From the NCBI GenBank assembly GCA_007131435.1, contig SLQM01000012.1:1-21085 (forward strand): a stretch of DNA of 21,085 nt, read 5' to 3'. Origin of the DNA: Syntrophomonadaceae bacterium (lineage in GTDB: Bacteria; Bacillota; Dethiobacteria; DTU022). This document shows positions 1-7,871 of this stretch, in pieces. The notes beneath the pieces were generated by a model. It was not told where the DNA came from and ran no database searches. It saw only the letters and a list, made by a program, of their open reading frames with translations. Position numbers and translations under genes: made by a program. Within the stretch, counting starts at the first letter, position 1; the number at the start of each line of letters is the position of its first letter.

Positions 1-837
1 TGTTTCAAGCATCTGCCCCGGGCTTTGATAATAAATACTCTCATCATCTGCCAGGCAAGTCAGCTCAAAAGCTGCATATATTTTTTTAGCGGGAACATAA
101 ACTATTTTATTTTGAAAGCCGCTCATATTAAATAAGTCGTGAATTTCCTGCTGCAGCTTTTCAACGCTCGCGGTAAAATTGATGCCGCTCCAGCTGCACC
201 TGTGTAAAAGCTCTTTTGCTGCCAGGGGACTAATTCCTTCAACGGTCGCAATAAGCGCTTTATCTATGGTTTTACCTTCTGCCAGCAGCTTTTGAAGTTC
301 AAATGCAAGCTCTTCAGGGCTTACCGCCAGGGGATTTAGTTTTTCCTGCTTTGGCGGCAGCAAGTATTTTTCTCCCGGCAGAATGGCCCTGGCCGGGTTC
401 TTATCCAGGGATGATGTTCTCGCTGCACCCAGTATAAGCCCATTCTCATCAATTAATACCAGGTTACTGCGCCTTGCCATTATTTCGGCAATTAATTTGA
501 CCGGTTTCATCCCGTCCGGTGGTTCAAAGCAGATCTCTAAAATTCTTTCAAGGGGTGGATTATCAAAGCTTGCGGGGCGGCCGCCAACCAGGTACTTGCG
601 AAGCAGCATGCAAAAGGGTGATGGCTGGTCCAGGCTGCGGTACTTTTTATCTACCTTATGAACGCGGGCGTAACTGGAATCATACGAAAACAGGATACCA
701 GGCTGTTTGCCCGCCAGGTAAAAGTGGATAATAACCTCGCCCCGTTCTGGCTCATATACCCTTTGCACCACGGAGCCGGTCAACTCCTGCTGCAGCTCAC
801 TGGTTACCGTTTGCATCATTAGTGTATCGAAAGTCAC
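1..837 (-). CDS. rqcH: NFACT/RqcH (Rqc2-family) ribosome quality control protein, N-terminal part
   Basis: Partial gene, 279 codons, running off the left edge. The family binds peptidyl-tRNA-obstructed 50S subunits and recruits tRNA-Ala to add C-terminal alanine tails that mark stalled chains for decay; older annotations call it fibronectin-binding protein FbpA. The translation begins MTFDTLMMQTV, and has the NFACT-N signatures LERILEI (residues 96-102) and AEIMARRSNLVLID (117-130), followed by a helix-hairpin-helix-like stretch (TVEGISPLAAKELL, about residues 205-218). The HhH, coiled-coil and NFACT-R parts lie at or beyond the window edge. The start is taken as GTG at 837, because AGAGGTG lies 5-7 nt upstream; an in-frame GTG at 843 would overlap that site. 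The Asp-Arg pair known to be needed for Ala-tailing in Bacillus (D97 R98) is Glu97-Arg98 here. It is transcribed divergently from yicC. Family assignment is secure; activity is inferred. Confidence 0.93.
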   Translation of the reverse strand, partial: MTFDTLMMQTVTSELQQELTGSVVQRVYEPERGEVIIHFYLAGKQPGILFSYDSSYARVHKVDKKYRSLDQPSPFCMLLRKYLVGGRPASFDNPPLERILEICFEPPDGMKPVKLIAEIMARRSNLVLIDENGLILGAARTSSLDKNPARAILPGEKYLLPPKQEKLNPLAVSPEELAFELQKLLAEGKTIDKALIATVEGISPLAAKELLHRCSWSGINFTASVEKLQQEIHDLFNMSGFQNKIVYVPAKKIYAAFELTCLADDESIYYQSPGQMLET

Positions 838-863
838 AGGCACACCTCTTTTCTCCGGCATCT

Positions 864-892
864 AGTATAATTCTTCTCTCTATCCAAGGCAA
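864..892 (-). promoter_or_regulatory. SigA-type promoter of rqcH
   Basis: On the minus strand there is TTGCCT (887-892), a 17-nt spacer and TATACT (864-869). This is five or four matches out of six to each consensus hexamer with ideal spacing. Transcription would start near 857, about 20 nt before the GTG start. The same hexamers and spacing recur upstream of stp. Confidence 0.8.
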
Positions 893-899
893 ATCCCGC

Positions 900-928
900 T
901 TGAGATTGCCATGATTTGATGATAATAT
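900..928 (+). promoter_or_regulatory. SigA-type promoter of the yicC-remA-gmk series
   Basis: TTGAGA (900-905), a 17-nt spacer and TAATAT (923-928). Transcription would start near 935, upstream of the yicC ATG at 979. It lies back to back with the rqcH promoter, with only 7 bp between the two -35 boxes (893-899), so the two probably compete or share a regulator. Confidence 0.75.
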
Positions 929-978
929 TAACGCAGCACTTCAGTAAAGGCGAAAAACGAAGGAAAAGGGCGATAATC

Positions 979-1854
979 ATGATTAGCAGTATGACAGGCT
1001 ATGGTCGGGGCAGCAGCACGGAGAAGGGGTTTACCTTTTTGGCAGAACTGCGTTCAGTAAACCATCGCTATGCCGATTTTGCCCTGCGTTTGCCGCGTGA
1101 ACTGTATTTCCTGGAAGACCAGGTGCGCAGGCAGCTTCAAAATTCGATTAAGAGGGGCCGGGTGGAAGTGAGCCTGGTCCTGGACGAAATGCCGGCCGGC
1201 CTCCGCCAGGTCAATGTAAACTTTGATCTGGCGGAGGACTATTACCAATCCCTGCAGAAGTTGTCAGATCACCTTGGGCTGAAGGAAAAAATTAAGCTGG
1301 AACACCTTTTGCAAATGCCGGAACTCTTTAAACCTTCCGGTCTTGTATTAACTGAAGATCAGGTCTGGCCTGCCATTACTGCTGCCCTTGGCGAAGCCCT
1401 TGACCAACTAGTCAGGCAGCGCCGGGCCGAAGGTGAAAACTTATGTAAAGACCTGCTCGCCAGGTGCGGGAAACTTGAAGGCCAGGTCGAACTGGCTGAA
1501 GAGCGGGCCGAAGCGGCCAAGGATGAATATCGTACTAAAATTGAGCACAAATTTAAAGAGCTTTTAGCCGGGGAATTTGAAGAAACAAGGCTGTTGATGG
1601 AAAGTGCCCTGCTCGTGGAACGCATGGGTGTTGATGAAGAACTGGTTCGCCTGAAGAGCCATATTGGGGCATTCCGCGATAATTTACAGGGTTCAGACCC
1701 TGCAGGGCGCAAACTTGATTTTATTGCTCAGGAAATGTTTCGTGAGGTGAACACGATTGGCTCAAAGGCAGGGGATTTTTCTTTGACCAACATTGTGGTG
1801 GAGATGAAAGCAGAACTTGAAAGAATTCGCGAACAAATTCAAAACCTGGAGTAA
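979..1854 (+). CDS. yicC: YicC/YloC family endoribonuclease
   Basis: A 291-residue protein of the YicC family, cytoplasmic endoribonucleases described in E. coli and Bacillus (YloC). The N-terminal signature SMTGYGRG is followed by LRSVNHRYADF (the family's conserved RSVNHR block). The C-terminal DUF1732 part ends in NTIGSKAGDFSLTNIVVEMK and ELERIREQIQNLE, close to the family consensus. The middle (about residues 150-215) is rich in Glu, Arg and Lys and likely helical. The start is ATG at 979: family members begin MI-x-SMTGYGR, a purine-rich AAGGAAAAGGG precedes it, and an upstream in-frame ATG at 916 lies inside the promoter, before the expected transcript start. It is the first gene of a tight series; remA follows after 15 nt. 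Confidence 0.94.
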   Translation: MISSMTGYGRGSSTEKGFTFLAELRSVNHRYADFALRLPRELYFLEDQVRRQLQNSIKRGRVEVSLVLDEMPAGLRQVNVNFDLAEDYYQSLQKLSDHLGLKEKIKLEHLLQMPELFKPSGLVLTEDQVWPAITAALGEALDQLVRQRRAEGENLCKDLLARCGKLEGQVELAEERAEAAKDEYRTKIEHKFKELLAGEFEETRLLMESALLVERMGVDEELVRLKSHIGAFRDNLQGSDPAGRKLDFIAQEMFREVNTIGSKAGDFSLTNIVVEMKAELERIREQIQNLE

Positions 1855-1869
1855 AGGAGGGCTTGGTGC

Positions 1870-2142
1870 ATGTCTTTTAAACTAATCAATATTGGTTTTG
1901 GTAACATTGTTTCCGCATCCCGCATAGTTGCTATCGTCAGCCCTGAATCAGCGCCCATTAAAAGGGTAGTCAGTGAGGCCAGGGAGCGCGGACTGTTAAT
2001 TGATGCTACGTATGGCCGGCGGACAAGAGCAGTTATTGTTGCCGACAGCGGTCACATAATTCTATCGGCTGTCCAGCCTGAAACGGTTAAACATCGGCTC
2101 CAGGCATGCGATAATAATGCTGAGATAACTGAAATGGAATAA
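1870..2142 (+). CDS. remA: RemA (DUF370) DNA-binding regulator
   Basis: A 90-residue protein that matches RemA almost throughout: KLINIGFGNIVSASRIVAI, SPESAPIKRVVSEA, LIDATYGRRTRAVIV and HIILSAVQPETV. In B. subtilis RemA activates matrix (eps, tapA) operons and osmoprotectant genes, and the protein forms ring-like oligomers that bind repeated DNA sites. Its place between yicC and gmk is also that of Bacillus. AGGAGG lies 9 nt before the ATG, overlapping the end of yicC. What it regulates in this organism cannot be told from the window. There is no TM segment or separate DNA-binding HTH, as expected for the family. Confidence 0.95.
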   Translation: MSFKLINIGFGNIVSASRIVAIVSPESAPIKRVVSEARERGLLIDATYGRRTRAVIVADSGHIILSAVQPETVKHRLQACDNNAEITEME

Positions 2143-2161
2143 TTTTCACGGGAGGTTATGC

Positions 2162-2770
2162 ATGCAGGAAGGATTGCTCTTAATTATATCAGGGCCTTCA
2201 GGTGTGGGTAAAGGAACGGTCTGTCGTCATTTGATGACCATCAAGGAAGGCCTTAGACTTTCAGTTTCAACAACAACAAGGCTTCCCCGATCTGAAGAAA
2301 AAGATGGTAAAGAGTATTTCTTCACAGATGAAGATAACTTTAAAACCATGATTGAGAAGGGGGATTTCCTTGAATGGGCTCTTGTTCATGACCATTACTA
2401 TGGAACAAGCCTTGATGTGGCGAATGAGGCAATTGATCGTGGCGAGATATTAATCCTGGAAATAGATGTTCAGGGTGCTGCCCAGGTCAGGCAGAAAGAG
2501 CCCTATTCTGTTTCGATTTTCCTGGCCCCGCCATCCATGGAGACACTTGAAAACAGAATCAGGGGCCGGGGTACTGAAAGTGATGAGAAAATAGAAAGGC
2601 GCCTCACAACTGCCCGCCAGGAAATGGATTCATATATTCTCTATGATTATCTGGTCATTAATGATAAAGTAGAAAAGGCTGCGGCAAAGATCGGGGCAAT
2701 AATTGACGCAGAAAAATGTAAAGTTAGCCGCGGTGCTAAGCCGCCCGGCTGGGGAGGTGAAGACGGGTGA
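2162..2770 (+). CDS. gmk: Guanylate kinase
   Basis: A 202-residue cytosolic enzyme that converts GMP and ATP to GDP and ADP. The P-loop GPSGVGKGT lies at residues 10-18. The GMP-binding stretch includes STTTRLPRSEEKDGKEYFF, followed by FLEWALVHDHYYGT, and the Walker B-like segment is ILILEIDVQGAAQV. The LID region contains RGRGTESDEKIERRL. The length is normal for the family. GGGAGG sits 5-6 nt before the ATG at 2162. The stop codon overlaps the GTG start of rpoZ (GTGA), so the two are probably translationally coupled. The gmk-rpoZ pairing is common and links guanine nucleotide supply to RNA polymerase. Confidence 0.97.
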   Translation: MQEGLLLIISGPSGVGKGTVCRHLMTIKEGLRLSVSTTTRLPRSEEKDGKEYFFTDEDNFKTMIEKGDFLEWALVHDHYYGTSLDVANEAIDRGEILILEIDVQGAAQVRQKEPYSVSIFLAPPSMETLENRIRGRGTESDEKIERRLTTARQEMDSYILYDYLVINDKVEKAAAKIGAIIDAEKCKVSRGAKPPGWGGEDG

Positions 2771-2973
2771 TCTATCCATCCATTGATGATTTAATTGAAA
2801 CCGTGGACAGTAAATATACACTGGTGATAGCGGCAGCTAAAAGGGGCCGTCAGCTGCGTAATGGGAGCCGGAAAACAATTGATAAAGTATACAGCAAAGA
2901 CGTTACTACGGCCCTTCATGAGATAGAAGCTGGCAATATAGAGTACGAGCGCATTCGTGATGGTATTAAGTAG
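2767..2973 (+). CDS. rpoZ: RNA polymerase omega subunit
   Basis: A 68-residue omega subunit, which helps fold the beta-prime subunit and stabilises the RNA polymerase core. Conserved features are the N-terminal YPSIDDLIETVDSKYTLVI, then AAKRGRQL, and the later VTTALHEIEAG that matches the family's KpV-xxALxEI-xxGKI block. The start is GTG at 2767, overlapping the gmk stop, with GGGGAGGTG just upstream. The C-terminus lacks the longer tail of proteobacterial omega, as usual in this phylum. coaBC starts 10 nt downstream. Confidence 0.94.
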   Translation: MIYPSIDDLIETVDSKYTLVIAAAKRGRQLRNGSRKTIDKVYSKDVTTALHEIEAGNIEYERIRDGIK

Positions 2974-2983
2974 GGGTGCTAAT

Positions 2984-4168
2984 TTGAAGAAGGTCATAAT
3001 AGGGGTTACAGGCGGAATTGCCGCATATAAGGTTCCGGAGCTGGCCAGGTTATTTGTGCGCAGCGGTATTGATGTGCAGGTAGTTATGACCCCTGCAGCG
3101 GCAGAATTTATTACTCCTCTGACCTTTCAAACCCTGACTGGAAACCCGGTGTTTGTTGAAATGTATGGTGACCGGACGGGTGAAAGGGTTCGTCATGTTG
3201 AGCTGCTGGAAAATGCAGATCTAATGGTAATTGCACCGGCAACGGCTAATACGCTGGGCAAAATGGCCCTGGGATTGGCTGATAACCTTTTAGCCACCCT
3301 CTACCTGGCGGCGGATTGCCCTGTTGTTGTTATACCTTCGATGAATGTTAATATGTTCAAACATCCGGCCGTGGTCAGTAATATTGAATTGCTGCAAAAA
3401 CGGGGTTGTCATGTAATGGACCCTGACCAGGGAGAGCTGGCCTGCGGGGTATACGGAAGCGGCCGGATGCCCGAGCCTTATGACATATTTAATTTTGCCA
3501 GGCGGGCTGTAATGATTAAAGATTACCAGGGAATCGAGGTGCTTGTTACAGCGGGCCCCACTCGTGAACCCCTTGATCCGGTTCGTTACATCAGTAATCC
3601 ATCCACCGGTTTAATGGGTTTCTCTTTAGCCCGGGCCCTGAGCGACAGGGGGGCCTTGGTTACCCTGGTCAGCGGACCAACGCACCTTACTGCTCCTGCC
3701 GGCGTAAGGCTGGTTAAAGTGAACACGGCGGCAGAAATGCGTGAAGCCGTATTATCCGATTACAGCAAGTGTAGGATCATATATAAAGCAGCCGCAGTAT
3801 CTGATTTTCGGCCTGCTGAAAACTGGGATGAAAAGGTTAAAAAAGAGAAAGCTTCCATGACCCTTCAGTTGGCTTCCAATCCTGATATTCTGCTCGAACT
3901 GGGTAAAAACAAAGGCAATAAAATACTTGTCGGTTTCGCTGCTGAAACTGAGGATGCCCTGCAGAACGCTCATGATAAGCTCGTAAATAAAAACCTTGAT
4001 TTAATAATAGTTAATAATTTAAAGGAACCGGGCAGTGGTTTTGCCGTCAATACCAATCGTGTTTCAATAATCGACCGGGATGGTAAAGTTGAAGAAATTC
4101 CGTTGATGGAAAAAGAAGAACTTGCCCACCTTATCCTCGATCGCACGGCCGTTCTGCTTAAAAAATAA
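2984..4168 (+). CDS. coaBC: Bifunctional phosphopantothenoylcysteine decarboxylase / phosphopantothenate-cysteine ligase
   Basis: Makes 4'-phosphopantetheine in CoA synthesis: CoaB couples phosphopantothenate to cysteine with CTP, and CoaC decarboxylates the product using FMN. The CoaC half (about residues 1-185) shows GVTGGIAAYK, the active-site His region RHVELLENADL, the PATANT flavin motif and the active-site Cys loop LACGVYGSGRMPEP. The CoaB half (about 190-394) shows VTAGPTREPLDPVRYISN, the KAAAVSDFRP motif and VKKEKASM. The start is TTG at 2984, giving MKKVIIGVTGG, with AGGGGTG 5 nt upstream. Earlier in-frame GTG and ATG codons (2957, 2960) overlap rpoZ and lack a good site. At 394 residues it has the usual length. 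It depends on FMN, whose precursor is made by the rib genes downstream. Confidence 0.96.
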   Translation: MKKVIIGVTGGIAAYKVPELARLFVRSGIDVQVVMTPAAAEFITPLTFQTLTGNPVFVEMYGDRTGERVRHVELLENADLMVIAPATANTLGKMALGLADNLLATLYLAADCPVVVIPSMNVNMFKHPAVVSNIELLQKRGCHVMDPDQGELACGVYGSGRMPEPYDIFNFARRAVMIKDYQGIEVLVTAGPTREPLDPVRYISNPSTGLMGFSLARALSDRGALVTLVSGPTHLTAPAGVRLVKVNTAAEMREAVLSDYSKCRIIYKAAAVSDFRPAENWDEKVKKEKASMTLQLASNPDILLELGKNKGNKILVGFAAETEDALQNAHDKLVNKNLDLIIVNNLKEPGSGFAVNTNRVSIIDRDGKVEEIPLMEKEELAHLILDRTAVLLKK

Positions 4169-4197
4169 ATAATAATAGCTTTTTACCGGGAGAAAGA

Positions 4198-6399
4198 ATG
4201 TCTGAATATGCCGAGGTAATAATTGACCTGGTCAGCCATGCTGTTGATCGTCCTTTTCACTACAGGGTTCCAGGGCATCTTCAACAGCAACTAAAACCCG
4301 GCCAGCAGGTAACCGTGCCACTTGGCAAGCGCCGCTGCCAGGGTTATGTGCTGCGCCTCCTCAACCACACCTCTATAGAAAAGCTGAAAGATATAATCTC
4401 AATTACTGACAAAGACCCACTGCTGACCCCTGAACAGCTTGCCCTGCTCCACTGGATTTCGCTTCACTACTACTGTCGCAGGATTGATGCCCTGCATGCA
4501 ATGATTCCCGCCTCTTTCAGGCGTGAAAAAAGGCCAAACAGGCTGAAGGTGGTAGAACTAACCCCACAGGCTTTAGCGGCTGACCTGAAACGGGCTCCAG
4601 CACAAAAAAAAGCTCTTGATATACTGCAGGAACATGGAGAATTGGCCAGGCAGAAAATGCTGCAGTTGGGAATAAAAGCAGAAACCCTGAGGGCCCTGGA
4701 AAAAAAAGGGTTGATTTGCTATAAACTGGTTCCATATGCTTTGCAGGACAGTCCGGTTAATCAAAAGACAACTGAGCCGCACTTGATGCAGAATGAACAG
4801 GAAATATGCTTTAGCAGGATCAGCCATGCCCTTAAACAGAAAAAGGCACAGCGTATCCTGCTGCACGGGGTTACAGCCAGCGGTAAAACAGAGGTCTATA
4901 TGCAAAGTATTGCCATGACCCTTGAGATGGGAAAAAGCTCCCTGGTCCTGGTCCCTGAAATATCGCTTACGCCCCAGATGATCGAGCACTTTGAAGGGCG
5001 TTTTCCCGGCCGGGTGGCAGTACTGCACAGCCGCCTCAGCGTGGCTGAAAAAAACAGGCAGTGGTCGGCAATTTTAAGCGAAGAGGCAAAGGTAGTCCTT
5101 GGCGCCCGCTCGGCGGTTTTTGCCCCCCTGAAATCTATTGGATTAATCATCATTGATGAAGAACATGAAACCACTTACAAGCAGGAAGAAACCCCCCGCT
5201 ACCACGCCCGGGATGTGGCCTGGTGGAGGGCGCGTTACAATAAAGCCGTCCTGCTTTTAGGCAGTGCGACTCCTTCCCTGGAGAGCTACTACCTGGCTGC
5301 CCGGGGCAAGGCCGAACTGCTCAGCATGAAAGAAAGGGTAACTCCTATCCAGCTCCCGCCTGTTGAAGTCGTTGACATGCGAAAAGAGTTAAAAGAAAAT
5401 CATCGCCATATTTTCAGCCGCCCACTTCTTGAAGGTCTGGACAGGGTGCTTGAAAAAGAAGAACAGGCCCTTTTGTTTATCAACCGGCGCGGTTTTGCCG
5501 GATTTGTGCTGTGTCGCGAGTGCGGGCATGTTGTTCGCTGCAGATCCTGCGATGTCTCGCTTACCCTGCACAAGGACCGCAACATCATGTGCTGCCACTA
5601 CTGCGCGTATGAAGAAGCTGTGCCGCAGGTCTGTCCCGGGTGCGGCGGGATTAAAATACGCCATTTCAGCGCCGGAACCCAGCGGGTGGAGGAAGAAGTA
5701 AAGAAGCTATATCCAAATGTTTCGCTGATCCGCATGGACCGCGATACTACCGCCAGCCGCAGTGCTCATGACTATTATTACCGGCAGTTTAAAGCCCGCA
5801 AGGCAAGTATCCTGGTGGGAACCCAGATGATCGCCAAGGGCTTCGATTTTCCCGGGGTAACGCTGGTCGGGGTCGTTGCTGCCGACACTGTCCTGAACCT
5901 GCCTGATTTTAGGGCCCCCGAACGAACTTTTCAACTTTTAACCCAGGTATCAGGGCGTACTGCCCGCGGCCCCCTGGGCGGTAAAGTTATTGTCCAAACC
6001 TATCACCCGGGCCACTACAGTATTTTTGCGGCGGCAAAGCATGATTATCCTGCTTTTTATGACCAGGAAATTGAAAACCGCCGCCAGCTTTCTTATCCTC
6101 CCTTCAGTGAGCTACTGCGCATCCTTTTTACCTTCAATGAAGAAAAGGCGGTTTTTCAGGCTGCTGAATGGTTTGCCCGCCGCCTTGAACCGATTGCCGG
6201 TGAACTCGATATACTGGGCCCGGCGCCCGCATCTCTTTACCGGATTAAAGATCAGTTCAGGGTGCAGATTATCATTAAAGGTGAAAAACTATCAAAGCTT
6301 GCCCCCCAGGTCAAAAAGCTGATCCGCGAATACCATGGTATGAAACCGGCATGGCCTGTGCGCCTGGCAGTAGATTTTAACCCGCAGGTAGTGTTATAA
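4198..6399 (+). CDS. priA: Primosomal protein N' (replication restart helicase PriA)
   Basis: A 733-residue superfamily 2, 3'-to-5' DNA helicase that recognises stalled forks and reloads the replisome. The N-terminal DNA-binding domain (about 1-105) begins YAEVIIDLVSHAVDRPFHY. Then come Walker A GVTASGKTE (the fourth residue is Ala where most homologues have Gly; the GKT is intact), Walker B IIDEEHETTYKQ with YHARDVA, LLGSATPS, and ALLFINRRG. The Zn-binding insertion has four CxxC pairs (CREC, CRSC, CHYC, CPGC). The helicase motifs GTQMIAKGFDFPGVTLVG and QVSGRTARG follow. ATG 4198 is preceded by GGGAGAAAG. It is placed between coaBC and def as in Bacillus. No odd truncation. Confidence 0.97.
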   Translation: MSEYAEVIIDLVSHAVDRPFHYRVPGHLQQQLKPGQQVTVPLGKRRCQGYVLRLLNHTSIEKLKDIISITDKDPLLTPEQLALLHWISLHYYCRRIDALHAMIPASFRREKRPNRLKVVELTPQALAADLKRAPAQKKALDILQEHGELARQKMLQLGIKAETLRALEKKGLICYKLVPYALQDSPVNQKTTEPHLMQNEQEICFSRISHALKQKKAQRILLHGVTASGKTEVYMQSIAMTLEMGKSSLVLVPEISLTPQMIEHFEGRFPGRVAVLHSRLSVAEKNRQWSAILSEEAKVVLGARSAVFAPLKSIGLIIIDEEHETTYKQEETPRYHARDVAWWRARYNKAVLLLGSATPSLESYYLAARGKAELLSMKERVTPIQLPPVEVVDMRKELKENHRHIFSRPLLEGLDRVLEKEEQALLFINRRGFAGFVLCRECGHVVRCRSCDVSLTLHKDRNIMCCHYCAYEEAVPQVCPGCGGIKIRHFSAGTQRVEEEVKKLYPNVSLIRMDRDTTASRSAHDYYYRQFKARKASILVGTQMIAKGFDFPGVTLVGVVAADTVLNLPDFRAPERTFQLLTQVSGRTARGPLGGKVIVQTYHPGHYSIFAAAKHDYPAFYDQEIENRRQLSYPPFSELLRILFTFNEEKAVFQAAEWFARRLEPIAGELDILGPAPASLYRIKDQFRVQIIIKGEKLSKLAPQVKKLIREYHGMKPAWPVRLAVDFNPQVVL

Positions 6400-6422
6400 T
6401 TTTACAAGAGGTGTTGTAAAAT
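6399..6422 (+). promoter_or_regulatory. Perfect hairpin presenting the def ribosome binding site in its loop
   Basis: ATTTTACAA (6399-6407) and TTGTAAAAT (6414-6422) are exact inverted repeats of 9 bp. The six-base loop, GAGGTG (6408-6413), is the Shine-Dalgarno sequence of def. The 5' arm begins at the last base of the priA stop codon, and the 3' arm ends in the first two bases of the def ATG. The sequence fact is certain. A translational role, or a DNA operator role, is inference. Confidence 0.6.
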
Positions 6423-6906
6423 GGCCTTAAGAAAAATATTGAGTGACAACCATTCTTCGCTGCGTACCCCTGCCAGGGAAGTGACGAAAATAAACAGCGG
6501 TGTACTGCGCCTGCTTGATGATATGATTGAGACTATGCGCGAAGCAAGTGGAGTAGGCCTGGCTGCCAACCAGGTGGGCGTTTCAAAGCGAATTATAATC
6601 GCCAATGCCGGGGAAGACGGCGAAGATAATATTGTTGAACTTATAAATCCCCGCTGTGATAGAGCCGAAGGTGAAGAAGTCGGGCTGGAGGGTTGTTTAA
6701 GTGTGCCGGGCGCGTATGGTGAAGTGTCCCGCGCAGCAGAGATTAGTGTGAGGGCCCTTAACCGCGAGGGGAAGGAATTTGCAATTCAGGCTGATGGGCT
6801 GCTGGCCCGCATCTTACAGCATGAAATGGATCACCTGGAAGGGATCCTTTTTACTGATAAAGCCTTGCGTATGATTGATCCGGAAGAGCTGCAAAGCGAG
6901 GAATAA
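6421..6906 (+). CDS. def: Peptide deformylase
   Basis: A 161-residue metalloenzyme that removes the N-formyl group from nascent proteins at the ribosome. All three family motifs are present: motif 1 GVGLAANQVG (about residues 43-52), motif 2 EGCLS with the metal-binding Cys, and motif 3 HEMDHLEG with the two metal-binding His and the catalytic Glu. The C-terminus is short, as in type 1 enzymes. ATG 6421 follows GAGGTG by 7 nt; that site is held in the hairpin loop described at 6399-6422. def stops 2 nt before the fmt start, and the pair make and remove the formyl group of initiator Met. Confidence 0.97.
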   Translation: MALRKILSDNHSSLRTPAREVTKINSGVLRLLDDMIETMREASGVGLAANQVGVSKRIIIANAGEDGEDNIVELINPRCDRAEGEEVGLEGCLSVPGAYGEVSRAAEISVRALNREGKEFAIQADGLLARILQHEMDHLEGILFTDKALRMIDPEELQSEE

Positions 6907-6908
6907 AC

Positions 6909-7871
6909 TTGAAAGAACTTAAATTAATATTCATGGGGACACCGGAATTTGCCCTGCCTTCTCTTGAGCTTATCTATCTTTCTTCCCACGACCTGTCGCT
7001 GCTGGTTGTTCCACAGGATAAACCAAGCGGGCGGGGGAGAAAGGTTCAATATGCGCCAACAAAAAAATGGGCCCTTGAACACAATATCCCCCTGGTTCAG
7101 CCGAAAAAAATAAGTGATCAAAGCTTCCTGGAGCAGGTGGAACAAAAAAGCCCCGATCTGATTATTACGGCAGCTTACGGGAAGATAGTACCGCAGCCCC
7201 TTCTCGACCTTCCTACGTATGGCTGTATAAACCTGCATGCATCTTACCTTCCCTATTACCGCGGCTCTGCACCGATACACCGCGCTGTTATTGACGGTGC
7301 TTCATACAGTGGGGTTTCGGTTATCAGGATGCTGCCTGAGCTCGATGCAGGCGATATCCTGATGCAGGAAAAAGAAGATATTTCACCCCTTGATACAGCC
7401 GGAACGCTCCATGATCGCCTGGCAGCCAGGGGGGCCAAAGTTCTCCTGAGAACGGTTAATGCTATTTCTGCCGGAACTGTTACGGCGGTCCCGCAGGATC
7501 ATGAACTGGCAACTTATGCCCCTCCGCTGACCACCGAAGATGAGCGCCTGGATTGGAACAGGAGTGCAACAGAAATATACAACCGCATCCGGGGTTTAAA
7601 CCCCTGGCCCGGTGCTTATACCTTAATGAATGGTAAAAGAATTAAAGTATGGCAGGCAGTCCGGCCGGCAGGAGGCGAAAAAAAACCCGAAGCAGTTCCG
7701 GGAACAATCCTGGCAGTAGGGGAAGACTCGCTGACAGTAGCTACGGGAAGTGTTCCCCTGACCCTCCTTAACCTTCAGCCGGCAGGGAAAAATGCCATGA
7801 ATGCCGGATCATTCTGTTGCGGCTACCGGGTTGAAACAGGTCAGGTTCTAGACGGAGAACCTGAAAATTGA
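6909..7871 (+). CDS. fmt: Methionyl-tRNA formyltransferase
   Basis: A 320-residue enzyme that transfers a formyl group from 10-formyl-THF to initiator Met-tRNA. The N-terminal domain has IFMGTPEFALPSL, QDKPSGRGRK, the catalytic block NLHASYLPYYRGSAPI with the conserved Asn and His, and LDAGDIL with the catalytic Asp. The C-terminal tRNA-binding domain contains YNRIRGLNPWPGAYT, matching the family's R-x-NPWPGA. The start is TTG at 6909, giving MKELKLIFMGTPEF; its site, GAGGAA, is inside the end of def. The stop overlaps the rsmB start by 4 nt (TTGA). Length is normal. Confidence 0.97.
   Translation: MKELKLIFMGTPEFALPSLELIYLSSHDLSLLVVPQDKPSGRGRKVQYAPTKKWALEHNIPLVQPKKISDQSFLEQVEQKSPDLIITAAYGKIVPQPLLDLPTYGCINLHASYLPYYRGSAPIHRAVIDGASYSGVSVIRMLPELDAGDILMQEKEDISPLDTAGTLHDRLAARGAKVLLRTVNAISAGTVTAVPQDHELATYAPPLTTEDERLDWNRSATEIYNRIRGLNPWPGAYTLMNGKRIKVWQAVRPAGGEKKPEAVPGTILAVGEDSLTVATGSVPLTLLNLQPAGKNAMNAGSFCCGYRVETGQVLDGEPEN

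Noticed and set aside
383..731. Two plus-strand ORFs (92 and 70 codons) opposite rqcH
   Set aside because: They are antisense shadows of the open minus-strand NFACT frame, with no ribosome binding site or recognisable domain.
916..978. Upstream ATG that would add 21 residues to YicC
   Set aside because: It lies within the promoter, upstream of the expected transcript start, and the family begins at MI-x-SMTGYGR (ATG 979).
4573..5028. 151-codon minus-strand ORF inside priA
   Set aside because: Antisense shadow of a well-conserved gene; no site, no known motif, and the sense strand explains every conserved block.
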